15,568 nt of DNA from Pseudomonadota bacterium (GTDB lineage Bacteria > Pseudomonadota > Alphaproteobacteria > Acetobacterales > Acetobacteraceae): contig JAKBCJ010000062.1 of NCBI GenBank assembly GCA_021807975.1, positions 1-15,568 of the forward strand, written 5' to 3'. A program made the translations under genes and the position numbers. The notes under the pieces were generated by a model. That model did not search any database. It was given only the letters and a program-made list of their open reading frames with translations, and was not told where the DNA came from. This document shows, in pieces, positions 7,765-14,045 of this stretch. Each line of letters starts with the position of its first letter. Within the stretch, counting starts at the first letter, position 1.

Positions 7765-8823
7765 CTATCGCAATCGCTGGACGGTGTAGTCAGCGACACC
7801 GCACAATGCCCGGCGCACCGGACTGTCGGGGAATATCGTCAAAGCCTGCTTGGCCTCCTGGACGAAACGCTGGGCGCGATCCAACGTCACCCCGATCGCG
7901 CCATGGCTGGCGATCAGGGCCATTGCCTGATCCAGGTCGGAGTCGGTCTGGTCCAGTTGCTCAACCGTACGCCGCCAGAATGCCTGCTCGGCTTCACCGC
8001 CGGCCAGATAGGCTGTCAGGACCGGGAGTGTGATCTTGCCCTCGCGGAAATCATCCCCGACTGTCTTACCCAAGGTGGCCTGATCGGCGACGTAGTCCAG
8101 CGCATCGTCCACGAGTTGGAAAGCGATCCCCAGCTTCATGCCGTATTCGGCCAGCGCGGATTCTTCCGATTCCGGACGGTTCGCCACAACCGCGCCGATC
8201 TGGCAGGCGGCGGCGAACAAGGCAGCGGTCTTGCCTTGGATGACTTCCAGATAACGGGCCTCGGTCGTGGACAAGTCGTTCTGGGTGACCAGTTGCAGGA
8301 CCTCGCCCTCCGCAATGGTCGCGGCGGCTTTCGACAGAATCGCCAGCACCCGCAGCGACCCGTCATCGACCATCAACTGAAACGACCGGGCGAACAGGAA
8401 ATCCCCGACCAAGACCGAAGCCTTGTTGCCGAACACCGCGTTGGCCGAGGCTAGGCCGCGGCGAAGCTGGCTTTCATCGACCACATCGTCGTGCAGCAGC
8501 GTGGCGGTATGGATGAACTCGACGCACGCCGCCAGATCGACATGCCGCGAACCGCCAGCCTGGCCCGGATAGCCGCACAGATGCGCGGCGGCCAGTGTCA
8601 GCAACGGACGCAGACGTTTTCCACCGGCCGCCACGATATGGGCGGCAAGCTGAGGGATCAGCGCGACGGGGCTGTCCATACGGCTGACGATGACGCGGTT
8701 GCAGGCCTCCAGATCGGGCCCGACAACGTTGACCAGCGCCGACAATGCATCCTCGCCGCCCTGGTCCGACGAACCGGTTACCATCGCCACGTCTAGATCT
8801 AAAGGACTGGCGACCACGCCCAA
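7765..8823 (-). CDS. ispB: Polyprenyl diphosphate synthase (octaprenyl/decaprenyl type)
   Basis: This 352-aa trans-prenyltransferase builds the all-trans isoprenoid chain of ubiquinone by successive additions of isopentenyl diphosphate. The first aspartate-rich motif is DDVVD at 112-116 (LLHDDVVDESQLRRG) and the second is DDALD at 239-243. GGKRLRP at 67-73 and GKTVGDDFREGKITLPVL at 252-269 are typical of the family. Alphaproteobacteria mostly use decaprenyl chains, but chain length cannot be read safely from sequence. The start is taken as TTG at 8823, with GGGAG 6 nt upstream and a good promoter just beyond; the ATG at 8784 is the alternative and would remove 13 poorly conserved residues. 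It ends in TAG and may be cotranscribed with RNase R. Confidence 0.94.
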   Translation of the reverse strand: MGVVASPLDLDVAMVTGSSDQGGEDALSALVNVVGPDLEACNRVIVSRMDSPVALIPQLAAHIVAAGGKRLRPLLTLAAAHLCGYPGQAGGSRHVDLAACVEFIHTATLLHDDVVDESQLRRGLASANAVFGNKASVLVGDFLFARSFQLMVDDGSLRVLAILSKAAATIAEGEVLQLVTQNDLSTTEARYLEVIQGKTAALFAAACQIGAVVANRPESEESALAEYGMKLGIAFQLVDDALDYVADQATLGKTVGDDFREGKITLPVLTAYLAGGEAEQAFWRRTVEQLDQTDSDLDQAMALIASHGAIGVTLDRAQRFVQEAKQALTIFPDSPVRRALCGVADYTVQRLR

Positions 8824-8855
8824 CTGGCTCTCCCGGCTTGCAGAAACTAACCCGC

Positions 8856-8885
8856 TTCATATCGGTGGGTATCCCGGGGGGTCAA
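8856..8885 (-). promoter_or_regulatory. Candidate sigma70-type promoter of the prenyl synthase
   Basis: The minus strand has TTGACC at 8885-8880 (5 of 6 consensus), an 18-nt spacer, and TATGAA at 8861-8856 (4 of 6). Transcription would start near 8849, about 25 nt before the TTG start, leaving room for the GGGAG ribosome site. This agrees with the TTG start at 8823. Confidence 0.5.
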
Positions 8886-9035
8886 GCCGACATCGCCGGC
8901 AAAGCAGCGGTTGCGACGGCCGCCTCGCTGCTCACGATCGACGCCGCGACCCGTCCGCGGGTTCATGCCATCATGAATAATCTCGTTAAATCAACGGCCC
9001 AAAGCGGAATGCCGTTTCCACGAGCGGGCAAACCC

Positions 9036-9051
9036 CGGTTGCGCGCAACCG
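9036..9051. promoter_or_regulatory. 16-bp perfect palindrome, candidate operator
   Basis: CGGTTGCGCGCAACCG is a perfect uninterrupted palindrome ending 22 nt before the DUF2007 start, in the gap divergent from the prenyl synthase. Its position suits an operator or a hairpin in the leader of the DUF2007-methyltransferase pair. I do not recognise the binding protein. The rest of the 8824-9073 gap shows only the prenyl synthase promoter. Confidence 0.4.
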
Positions 9052-9073
9052 TAATCCAGCCCACGATCGATCC

Positions 9074-9280
9074 ATGCGTATTGTAGCGACATCGAATAAT
9101 ATGATCCGGCTGTCGTTTTTGACCGCCCTGCTGGCGGATGCGGGCATCGAGGCGGTCCTGTTGGATGGCCATACCAGCGTGCTGGAGGGCAGCGCCGGGG
9201 CCATCCCACGGCGTCTGGCCGTCAGCACAGGCGATTTTCCGCAGGCCGAACGCCTGCTGCGCGATGCCGGCGAATGGTGA
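9074..9280 (+). CDS. DUF2007 (putative signal transducing) small protein
   Basis: This 68-aa protein has the length and pattern of the DUF2007 family: an N-terminal strand (MRIVATSNN), a helix (IRLSFLTALLADAGIEAVLLDG), a middle segment with IPRRLAVSTGDF and a final helix (AERLLRDAGEW). The family is labelled a putative signal transducing protein by fold and has no proven function. The ATG at 9074 fits the family N-terminus, though no convincing Shine-Dalgarno precedes it. Its end overlaps the start of the methyltransferase gene by 4-7 nt, so the two form an operon and are probably translationally coupled. Confidence 0.85.
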   Translation: MRIVATSNNMIRLSFLTALLADAGIEAVLLDGHTSVLEGSAGAIPRRLAVSTGDFPQAERLLRDAGEW

Positions 9281-10002
9281 CAACCGACGGGTATCTGTTG
9301 GGTGGCCGCGTGATTTACCGCCAGCCGGCCGAAGGCTTCCGCAGCGGAATCGAACCCGTCCTGCTCGCCGCCGCGGTTCCGGGTCGAACGGGCGCGCATG
9401 TTCTGGAAGCCGGCACCGGCGCGGGCGCGGGCCTGCTGTGCCTCAGCCATCGCGTGGCCGGCATTCGGGCAACGGGCGTGGAACTGGATCCGGCAATGGC
9501 GGCGATCGCGGCGGAGAACGTTCGGCGCAACGGTTTCGCCGGCATCGATATCGTCATCGGCGACATCACCTCGGTCGCCCTGCCCGCGGCGTTCGACCAT
9601 GCCATCGCCAATCCGCCCTATCACCCACCGGATGGGTCCGTATCGCCCGACGGCGGCCGCGAACTGGCGAAACGCGGATCGGCGGGCCTGATAGAAACCT
9701 GGATCAGCCGGCTGAGCGGCGCGCTGCGGCGGCGCGGCAGCCTTACTTTGATCGTGCCGGCCTGGCTGATCCCCGCCTGCCTGACCGCGATGGCCGCTTC
9801 CGCAATCCCCTGTACGGCGATCTTTCCGCTGTGGCCGAAATCGAGTCGGCCCGCCAAACTGGTGCTTCTGCGCGGTATCAAGAACGGGCTAAGTCCGACG
9901 CGCATGCTGCCCGGGCTTATCCTGCACCGGCCCGACGGATCGTTTACCGAAGCCGCACAAGCCGTTCTGGCGGGCGCCGCCGCATTGCCGCTGGACGGCT
10001 GA
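9274..10002 (+). CDS. TrmN6-type tRNA adenine-N6 methyltransferase
   Basis: This 242-aa Rossmann-fold methyltransferase is about the length of E. coli TrmN6 (YfiC), which makes m6A37 in tRNA1(Val). The SAM-binding motif is VLEAGTGAGAGLL at 43-55, the acidic residue after strand 2 is in GVELDP at 68-73, and the catalytic NPPY is at 113-116, marking an exocyclic-amine (N6-adenine or similar) methyltransferase. YLLGGRV near the start and the FRSGIEPVLLAAAV segment at 22-35 are also characteristic of this group. The start is ATG at 9274 or GTG at 9277, both overlapping the upstream TGA. Family assignment is firm; the exact tRNA target is inferred by homology only. Confidence 0.88.
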   Translation: MVTTDGYLLGGRVIYRQPAEGFRSGIEPVLLAAAVPGRTGAHVLEAGTGAGAGLLCLSHRVAGIRATGVELDPAMAAIAAENVRRNGFAGIDIVIGDITSVALPAAFDHAIANPPYHPPDGSVSPDGGRELAKRGSAGLIETWISRLSGALRRRGSLTLIVPAWLIPACLTAMAASAIPCTAIFPLWPKSSRPAKLVLLRGIKNGLSPTRMLPGLILHRPDGSFTEAAQAVLAGAAALPLDG

Positions 10003-10031
10003 GGCCAGCGGAGCGAACCATCTCCCGAGCC

Positions 10032-10337
10032 TTACATGTTTTCCGAATTCGGATGCCGCAGGTGCCACAGTCGTTCATGGGCCGCCACCAGGCTCTCCAT
10101 GTTCCGTCGGCGCGTGCCATCGGGGGTCAACGGACGGCGAGTCAGCATCATCTCCAGAATATGGAGAAGTTGTTCCGCGACCTCAAAATCCGCCTGGTCG
10201 CAGGCGTGGTGAAACGCGATCAGGACCTTATCCGAAAGCCGCCGGCTATACCGGGGCGCGCTACCAGTTCCGGTCTCTCGGCCGGTTTCTTCCTCAGCCT
10301 GACCCAAAGCCACCCCCGACATGATGGTACTCACCAT
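10032..10337 (-). CDS. Conserved alphaproteobacterial protein of unknown function (101 aa)
   Basis: I recognise the type of sequence but no function. The N-terminal 30 residues are low complexity and Gly/Thr/Glu-rich; then comes a helical core at about 31-68 (RRLSDKVLIAFHHACDQADFEVAEQLLHILE) that looks like one helix-turn-helix pair of TPR style. A basic stretch (MLTRRPLTPDGTRRRNME) and a final helix (SLVAAHERLWHLRHP) follow. It has no signal peptide or membrane segment, so it should be cytoplasmic. The ATG at 10337 is supported by GGAGGG 4 nt upstream. It is convergent with the methyltransferase gene (29 nt apart) and 261 nt downstream of nrdB on the same strand, so it probably has its own promoter. 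Confidence 0.8.
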   Translation of the reverse strand: MVSTIMSGVALGQAEEETGRETGTGSAPRYSRRLSDKVLIAFHHACDQADFEVAEQLLHILEMMLTRRPLTPDGTRRRNMESLVAAHERLWHLRHPNSENM

Positions 10338-10598
10338 CTAACCCTCCGACTGGCGCAAAACAGCACCCTCCCCTCTCGCGCATGGACGATCCGAAATTGG
10401 TATCCAATGTCCCATGGACACCAGATGCATTTATGCACATCGACACATCGCGCCCGTGACATAATCGTTAACGGGAGCGTGAATATCATCAAAAAAGCAA
10501 GACGAACGCATTTTCATCGCTGACATGATAAAATAACCAGATAAAGCCGCTGTTTAAACAAGATCGCAGACGGTGAACGGTACCGGCTCTGACAGGTT
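10338..10598. other. AT-richer intergenic gap between nrdB and the 101-aa gene
   Basis: This 261-nt stretch has no credible ORF and is clearly richer in A/T than its surroundings, above all at 10460-10570. It holds the 10-bp palindrome TGTTTAAACA and the runs ATAAAATAA and CAAAAAAGC. It must contain the nrdB transcript end and the promoter of the 101-aa gene; I could not settle on a particular -35/-10 pair or terminator. Confidence 0.5.
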
Positions 10599-11642
10599 TC
10601 AGCCCGGAATCAGCTGCGCGGGTTCCGGCCCGGCAGCCGAATCGCCGAACGCATCCTCCCACGTTCCCGCGGTCGATGCCTTGCTGTATTCGGTCGCGCG
10701 GTTTTCGAAGAAGTTGGCGTGCTCCACCGCGTTCAGCATTTCATCCAGCCACGGGAGCGGGTTCCGGGCGACGTGGAACAACTCGCTTAGCCCCAGTTCG
10801 ATCAGCCGGCGATCGGCGATGAAGCGGATGTATTGCTTCACCTCGCGCGGCGACAGGCCCTCGATGGCGCCCTGCTCGAAGGCCAGATCGATGAACGCAT
10901 CCTCATGCGACACGATGGTCGCGCAGGTCAGATAGATCTCCCGGCGCAGATCCTCGGTCCACAGGTCCGGGTTTTCCTGGATGAACGTCCGGAAAAGCTT
11001 GATGATCGACTGGCAGTGCAGGCTTTCGTCGCGCACCGACCATGTGACGATCTGGCCCATGCCCTTCATTTTGCCGAAGCGCGGGAAATTCAACAGGATC
11101 GCGAACGAAGCGAACAGTTGCAGCCCCTCGGTGAAGGCACCGAAGGCCGCCAGGGTCTTGGCGATCTCGAACCGGTTTTCGACCGAGAAGCCGTGCATGT
11201 AGTCGTATTTGTCCTTCATCTCTTTGTATTTGAGGAAGGCGGTGTATTCGATCTCCGGCATGCCGATTGTGTCGAGCAGATGGCTGTAGGCAGCGATATG
11301 CACCGTCTCGATGTTCGAGAACGCGGACAGCATCATCAGCACTTCGGTGGGTTTGAACACCTGACTGTACTGCTTCATGTAGCAGTTGTTCACCTCGACA
11401 TCCGCCTGGGTAAAGAAGCGGAAAATCTGCGTCAGCAGGTTGCGCTCCCCGTCCGTCAGGTTGCGGTGCCAGTCCTTCACGTCGTCAGCCAGCGGCACTT
11501 CCTCCGGCAGCCAGTGAACACGCTGCTGAGTCAGCCACGCCTCATAGGCCCAGGGATAGCGGAACGGCTTGTAAACCGGATTTTCCGTCAACAGGTCGAA
11601 CCGGATCGGGTGTTCGTCGGCGGCTCGGATTGTCCCGTCCAT
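10599..11642 (-). CDS. nrdB: Ribonucleoside-diphosphate reductase beta subunit (class Ia)
   Basis: This 347-aa protein is the small, radical-bearing subunit of aerobic ribonucleotide reductase, which with NrdA makes deoxyribonucleotides. All di-iron ligands can be placed: Asp81, Glu112, His115, Glu172, Glu206 and His209, with the radical tyrosine Tyr119 in ETVHIAAY. The start is the ATG at 11642 (MDGTIRAADEHP), preceded by AGGA at 5 nt; the longer open frame to 11927 runs into the neighbouring gene's promoter region and is rejected. The partner nrdA is not in the window: the upstream neighbour is divergent. A weak NrdR-like box lies 90-105 nt upstream. The gene ends in TGA. Confidence 0.95.
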   Translation of the reverse strand: MDGTIRAADEHPIRFDLLTENPVYKPFRYPWAYEAWLTQQRVHWLPEEVPLADDVKDWHRNLTDGERNLLTQIFRFFTQADVEVNNCYMKQYSQVFKPTEVLMMLSAFSNIETVHIAAYSHLLDTIGMPEIEYTAFLKYKEMKDKYDYMHGFSVENRFEIAKTLAAFGAFTEGLQLFASFAILLNFPRFGKMKGMGQIVTWSVRDESLHCQSIIKLFRTFIQENPDLWTEDLRREIYLTCATIVSHEDAFIDLAFEQGAIEGLSPREVKQYIRFIADRRLIELGLSELFHVARNPLPWLDEMLNAVEHANFFENRATEYSKASTAGTWEDAFGDSAAGPEPAQLIPG

Positions 11643-11703
11643 GTGTGTCCTGTTCCTTGACGATAAGCCTGTGCGCCACCGAATCGTCGGCGCGCGTCTA
11701 TCC

Positions 11704-11718
11704 CACCCATTGTGGGTG
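11704..11718. promoter_or_regulatory. Inverted repeat upstream of nrdB
   Basis: CACCCA-TTG-TGGGTG is a perfect 6-bp inverted repeat with a 3-nt spacer, 62 nt before the nrdB start in the gap divergent from the thiamine-diphosphate enzyme. It could be an operator or a leader hairpin; the binding protein is unknown. Confidence 0.3.
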
Positions 11719-11731
11719 CCCCCGACGCTGG

Positions 11732-11747
11732 GCGCAACCAATAGTGT
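11732..11747 (-). promoter_or_regulatory. Possible NrdR-like box upstream of nrdB
   Basis: The minus strand reads ACACTATTGGTTGCGC, which fits the outer parts of the NrdR box acaCwAtATaTwGtgt, including CwA on the left and TwG on the right, but not its AT-rich centre. NrdR is the usual repressor of ribonucleotide reductase genes and normally binds two such boxes; I found no good second box about 31 bp away, so this is a weak call. Confidence 0.2.
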
Positions 11748-11908
11748 GACTCGCAAATGACGTCCGCAGCATACCATGCCCCGGCGGGGGGGGGCACGAT
11801 AGCGGCGCATCCGCCGGCATTGCCAGACATCGGGCCGGGTCCTACCGTTCCCGGATGGGCGGCCACCTTGCAAACCGCCACTCAAAATAATCTGGAAGGG
11901 ACGAACGC

Positions 11909-13534
11909 ATGAAGGTCGGTCAGGCAATCGCCGAGATCATGAAGCGCGAGGGAATCGAAATCCTTTGCGGCTATCCCGTCAACCATCTGCTGGAATTCGC
12001 CGCCGCCGCGGACATCCGGCCGGTGATCGTCCGGCAGGAGCGAATCGGCCTTCACATGGCCGACGCCATTTCCCGCGTGACCTCCGGCCGCAAGATCGGC
12101 GCCTTCTGCATGCAGCACGGCCCGGGGGCGGAGAACGCCTATGGCGGCGTCGCGCAGGCGTTCTCCGAATCGGTGCCGTTGCTGGTGATCCCGCAAGGCT
12201 ACCCGCGCCGGATCGCCCATATCGACCCGAACTACAACTCCTCGCGCGAAATGCGCGGGATTTCGAAATCGGCCGAACCGGTGAACCTGCCGGCGGAAGT
12301 CGCCAATGTGATGCGCAGGGCGATGAGCAATATCCGCAACGGACGCAGCGGGCCGGCGATCGTGGAAATTCCCACCGATATCTGGAACGAGGAAATCGGC
12401 GACCTGGACTACACACCGGTCAGCGTGGCGAAATACGGCCCCGACCCGGTGGATGTCCGCAAAGCCGCCGCCGCGATCCTGGGGGCGAAGCGCCCGGTGA
12501 TCTATGCCGGCACCGGCGTGCAGTGGGCCGAGGCGTGGGCCGAACTGCGCGAATTCGCTGAACTGCTGGGCGCGCCGGTCACCACCAGCCTGGGAGGCAA
12601 AAGTTCCTTCCCCGAAACCCATCCGCTGTCGCTGGGGTCCGGCGGCAATGCGGTGCCCAAGCCCGTGCATCATTTCGTGCAGAACGCCGACGTGATCATC
12701 GGCATCGGCTGTTCGTTCACCGAGACCAACTTCGGCATCAAATTCCCGAAGAACAAGATTTTCGTCCATGCGACACTGGACCCGCACCATTTGAACAAGG
12801 ATGTCGTCAGTTCGGTTGGGCTGGTCGGCGATGCCAAGCTGACCCTGGCGGCGCTGATCGGGGAACTGCGGCAAACGATCAAGGCCAACCGCGACTCCTC
12901 CGGCGTGGTTGCCGAGATCGCCGCGGTGCGCGCGGAATGGATGGCGCAATGGGCGCCGCTGCTGAACTCCAACGAGGCGCCGCTTAGTCCCTATCGCGTT
13001 ATCAAGGAGCTCATGGCAACGGTCGATATCGACAACACCATCATTACCCACGACGCCGGCAGTCCGCGTGATCAGATTTCGCCGTTCTGGGTGTCCACCA
13101 CGCCGATGTCCTATATCGGCTGGGGCAAGACGACCCAGCTTGGCATGGGGCTGGGCCTGGCGATGGGTGCCAAACTGGCCAAGCCGGACAAGCTGTGCAT
13201 CAACCTGTGGGGCGACGCGGCGATCGGTTTCACCGGCATGGACTTCGAGACCTGCGTGCGCGAGCGCATCCCCATTCTGTCGATCCTGCTGAACAACTTC
13301 TCCATGGCGATCGAGCTGAAGGTGATGCCGGTCTCGACCGAGAAATACCGCTCCACCGACATTTCCGGCGACTACGCAGCCATGGCCCGGGCGTTCGGCG
13401 GCTATGGGGAACGGGTAACCCAGCCGAGCGATATTCAGGCGGCGATCCGGCGCGGTATCGAGCAGACGCAGGCTGGTAAGCCGGCGCTGCTGGAGTTCAT
13501 TACCGCCAAGGAGACCCGGGTTTCCAAGTTCTAA
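11909..13534 (+). CDS. Thiamine-diphosphate-requiring enzyme (acetolactate synthase/decarboxylase superfamily)
   Basis: This 541-aa protein has the three-domain layout of the acetolactate synthase, benzoylformate decarboxylase and oxalyl-CoA decarboxylase superfamily. The Pyr domain is at about 1-165 with the cofactor-activating Glu44 (VRQERIGLHMADA), the central domain at about 180-325, and the PP domain at about 360-530 with the metal/TPP motif GDA (435-437) through NN (462-463). The chain is shorter than typical IlvB and has no IlvN-like regulatory subunit beside it, so an assignment to branched-chain amino-acid synthesis is not justified. The ATG at 11909 has AAGGGA 8 nt upstream, and AATAAT is a little farther up. 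It is a single gene, divergent from nrdB; substrate unknown. Confidence 0.9.
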   Translation: MKVGQAIAEIMKREGIEILCGYPVNHLLEFAAAADIRPVIVRQERIGLHMADAISRVTSGRKIGAFCMQHGPGAENAYGGVAQAFSESVPLLVIPQGYPRRIAHIDPNYNSSREMRGISKSAEPVNLPAEVANVMRRAMSNIRNGRSGPAIVEIPTDIWNEEIGDLDYTPVSVAKYGPDPVDVRKAAAAILGAKRPVIYAGTGVQWAEAWAELREFAELLGAPVTTSLGGKSSFPETHPLSLGSGGNAVPKPVHHFVQNADVIIGIGCSFTETNFGIKFPKNKIFVHATLDPHHLNKDVVSSVGLVGDAKLTLAALIGELRQTIKANRDSSGVVAEIAAVRAEWMAQWAPLLNSNEAPLSPYRVIKELMATVDIDNTIITHDAGSPRDQISPFWVSTTPMSYIGWGKTTQLGMGLGLAMGAKLAKPDKLCINLWGDAAIGFTGMDFETCVRERIPILSILLNNFSMAIELKVMPVSTEKYRSTDISGDYAAMARAFGGYGERVTQPSDIQAAIRRGIEQTQAGKPALLEFITAKETRVSKF

Positions 13535-13536
13535 GC

Positions 13537-13570
13537 GGGACTGGGGGGGGGAAACCGGCAAGGGGGCGGG
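13537..13570 (+). other. G-rich block with potential to form a G-quadruplex
   Basis: Starting 3 nt after the stop codon of the thiamine-diphosphate enzyme, the plus strand carries GGG at 13537-13539, nine G at 13543-13551, five G at 13562-13566 and GGG at 13568-13570. Four or more runs of at least three G with short loops meet the usual quadruplex pattern, although the loop at 13552-13561 is 10 nt. It could affect transcript ends or be only a homopolymer tract. Confidence 0.35.
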
Positions 13571-13605
13571 CGTAACCCGGCCCCAAGCCGCGCTTCGCCC
13601 CCGGG

Positions 13606-13622
13606 CTGAGGCGAAACCTCGG
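13606..13622. repeat. Short hairpin (CTGAGG/CCTCGG)
   Basis: CTGAGG and CCTCGG pair (one T-G wobble) around the 5-nt loop CGAAA. It is the first of three hairpins within about 110 nt downstream of the thiamine-diphosphate enzyme. Confidence 0.3.
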
Positions 13623-13627
13623 TTGGG

Positions 13628-13651
13628 GCCTGACAAAGGCCCTTGTCAGGC
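13628..13651. terminator. 9-bp perfect hairpin, candidate terminator
   Basis: GCCTGACAA at 13628-13636 pairs perfectly with TTGTCAGGC at 13643-13651 around a 6-nt loop. It is 94 nt past the stop of the thiamine-diphosphate enzyme and is the strongest hairpin nearby. It lacks the U-tract of an intrinsic terminator. Confidence 0.35.
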
Positions 13652-13693
13652 TGTCCGAGCCACCGTCTTGGGTCCGTAGTCCATAGCGGCAAC

Positions 13694-13711
13694 GGCGGTT
13701 GCGAAACCGCC
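13694..13711. repeat. 7-bp hairpin with GCGA tetraloop
   Basis: GGCGGTT and AACCGCC pair perfectly around GCGA, a GNRA-type tetraloop, which would be very stable in RNA. No U-tract follows. With the two hairpins before it, this suggests a structured transcript end or an unrecognised RNA. Confidence 0.35.
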
Positions 13712-13806
13712 AAGAGCCCGGTTCCCTGCCCGCTGCCGCAGCCACGGCCGGCCAAACGGCTGACATGCGAGTTGGAAACGTTTCGTGGGCAACAGAAGAC
13801 GAAGGA

Positions 13807-13921
13807 GGAACCGCAAAGCACGCAAATGGAGAACGGCGCGGATAGGACTTTCATGCTGTCGAGAGAAATGTCGGCACTTAGCGTGTGGGATCCGCTTTAG
13901 GTACCTGACTGAACATTAAAA
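13807..13921 (+). repeat. Direct repeat, copy 1 (about 115 nt)
   Basis: This unit starts GGAACCGCAAAGCACGCAAA, runs through GGAGAACGGCGCGGATAGG and ends TGAACATTAAAA. It is immediately followed by a second copy that differs at only a few bases (for example GATAGG/GACAGG, GTCGAG/GTCGGG, GGATCC/GGACCC, CATT/CAAT) and by one extra 9-nt unit. Small ORFs across it are artefacts. Confidence 0.9.
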
Positions 13922-14045
13922 GGAACCGCAAAGCACGCAAAGCACGCAAATGGAGAACGGCGCGGACAGGACTTTCATGCTGTCGGGAGAAATGTCGGCA
14001 CTTAGCGTGTGGGACCCGCTTTAGGTACCTGACTGAACAATAAAA
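13922..14045 (+). repeat. Direct repeat, copy 2 (about 124 nt)
   Basis: This is the second, head-to-tail copy of the preceding unit. It carries the nonamer CGCAAAGCA twice where copy 1 has it once, which explains the 9-nt length difference. It abuts the transposase remnant, whose recognisable coding sequence begins right after it. Confidence 0.9.

Larger units (their letters stand above)
13535..13806. other. Non-coding GC-rich stretch with hairpins after the TPP enzyme
   Basis: No frame here reads as a real protein: the predicted minus-strand products are Arg/Pro/Gly-rich and overlap the repeats. It contains a G-rich block and three separate hairpins, listed on their own. It begins the degenerate zone that runs to 14751. 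Confidence 0.6.

Noticed and set aside
8745..9086. Small plus-strand ORF across the prenyl synthase/DUF2007 gap
   Set aside because: It overlaps the 5' end of the prenyl synthase in antisense, has no ribosome site or recognisable domain, and spans the promoter region.
11643..11927. N-terminal extension of NrdB by 95 residues
   Set aside because: The added residues are Arg/Gly/Pro-rich, unlike the family, and would overlap the start of the divergent gene; the ATG at 11642 has its own ribosome site.
11882..13636. A 584-aa open frame on the minus strand opposite the thiamine-diphosphate enzyme
   Set aside because: It is a third-position GC shadow: His/Arg/Gly-rich, no recognisable domain, exactly antisense to a well-defined enzyme.
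13531..13854. Small minus-strand protein starting MKVLSAPFSICVLCGS
   Set aside because: It is simply a reading of the direct repeat and GC-rich stretch; repeat-derived ORFs like this are not evidence of a gene.
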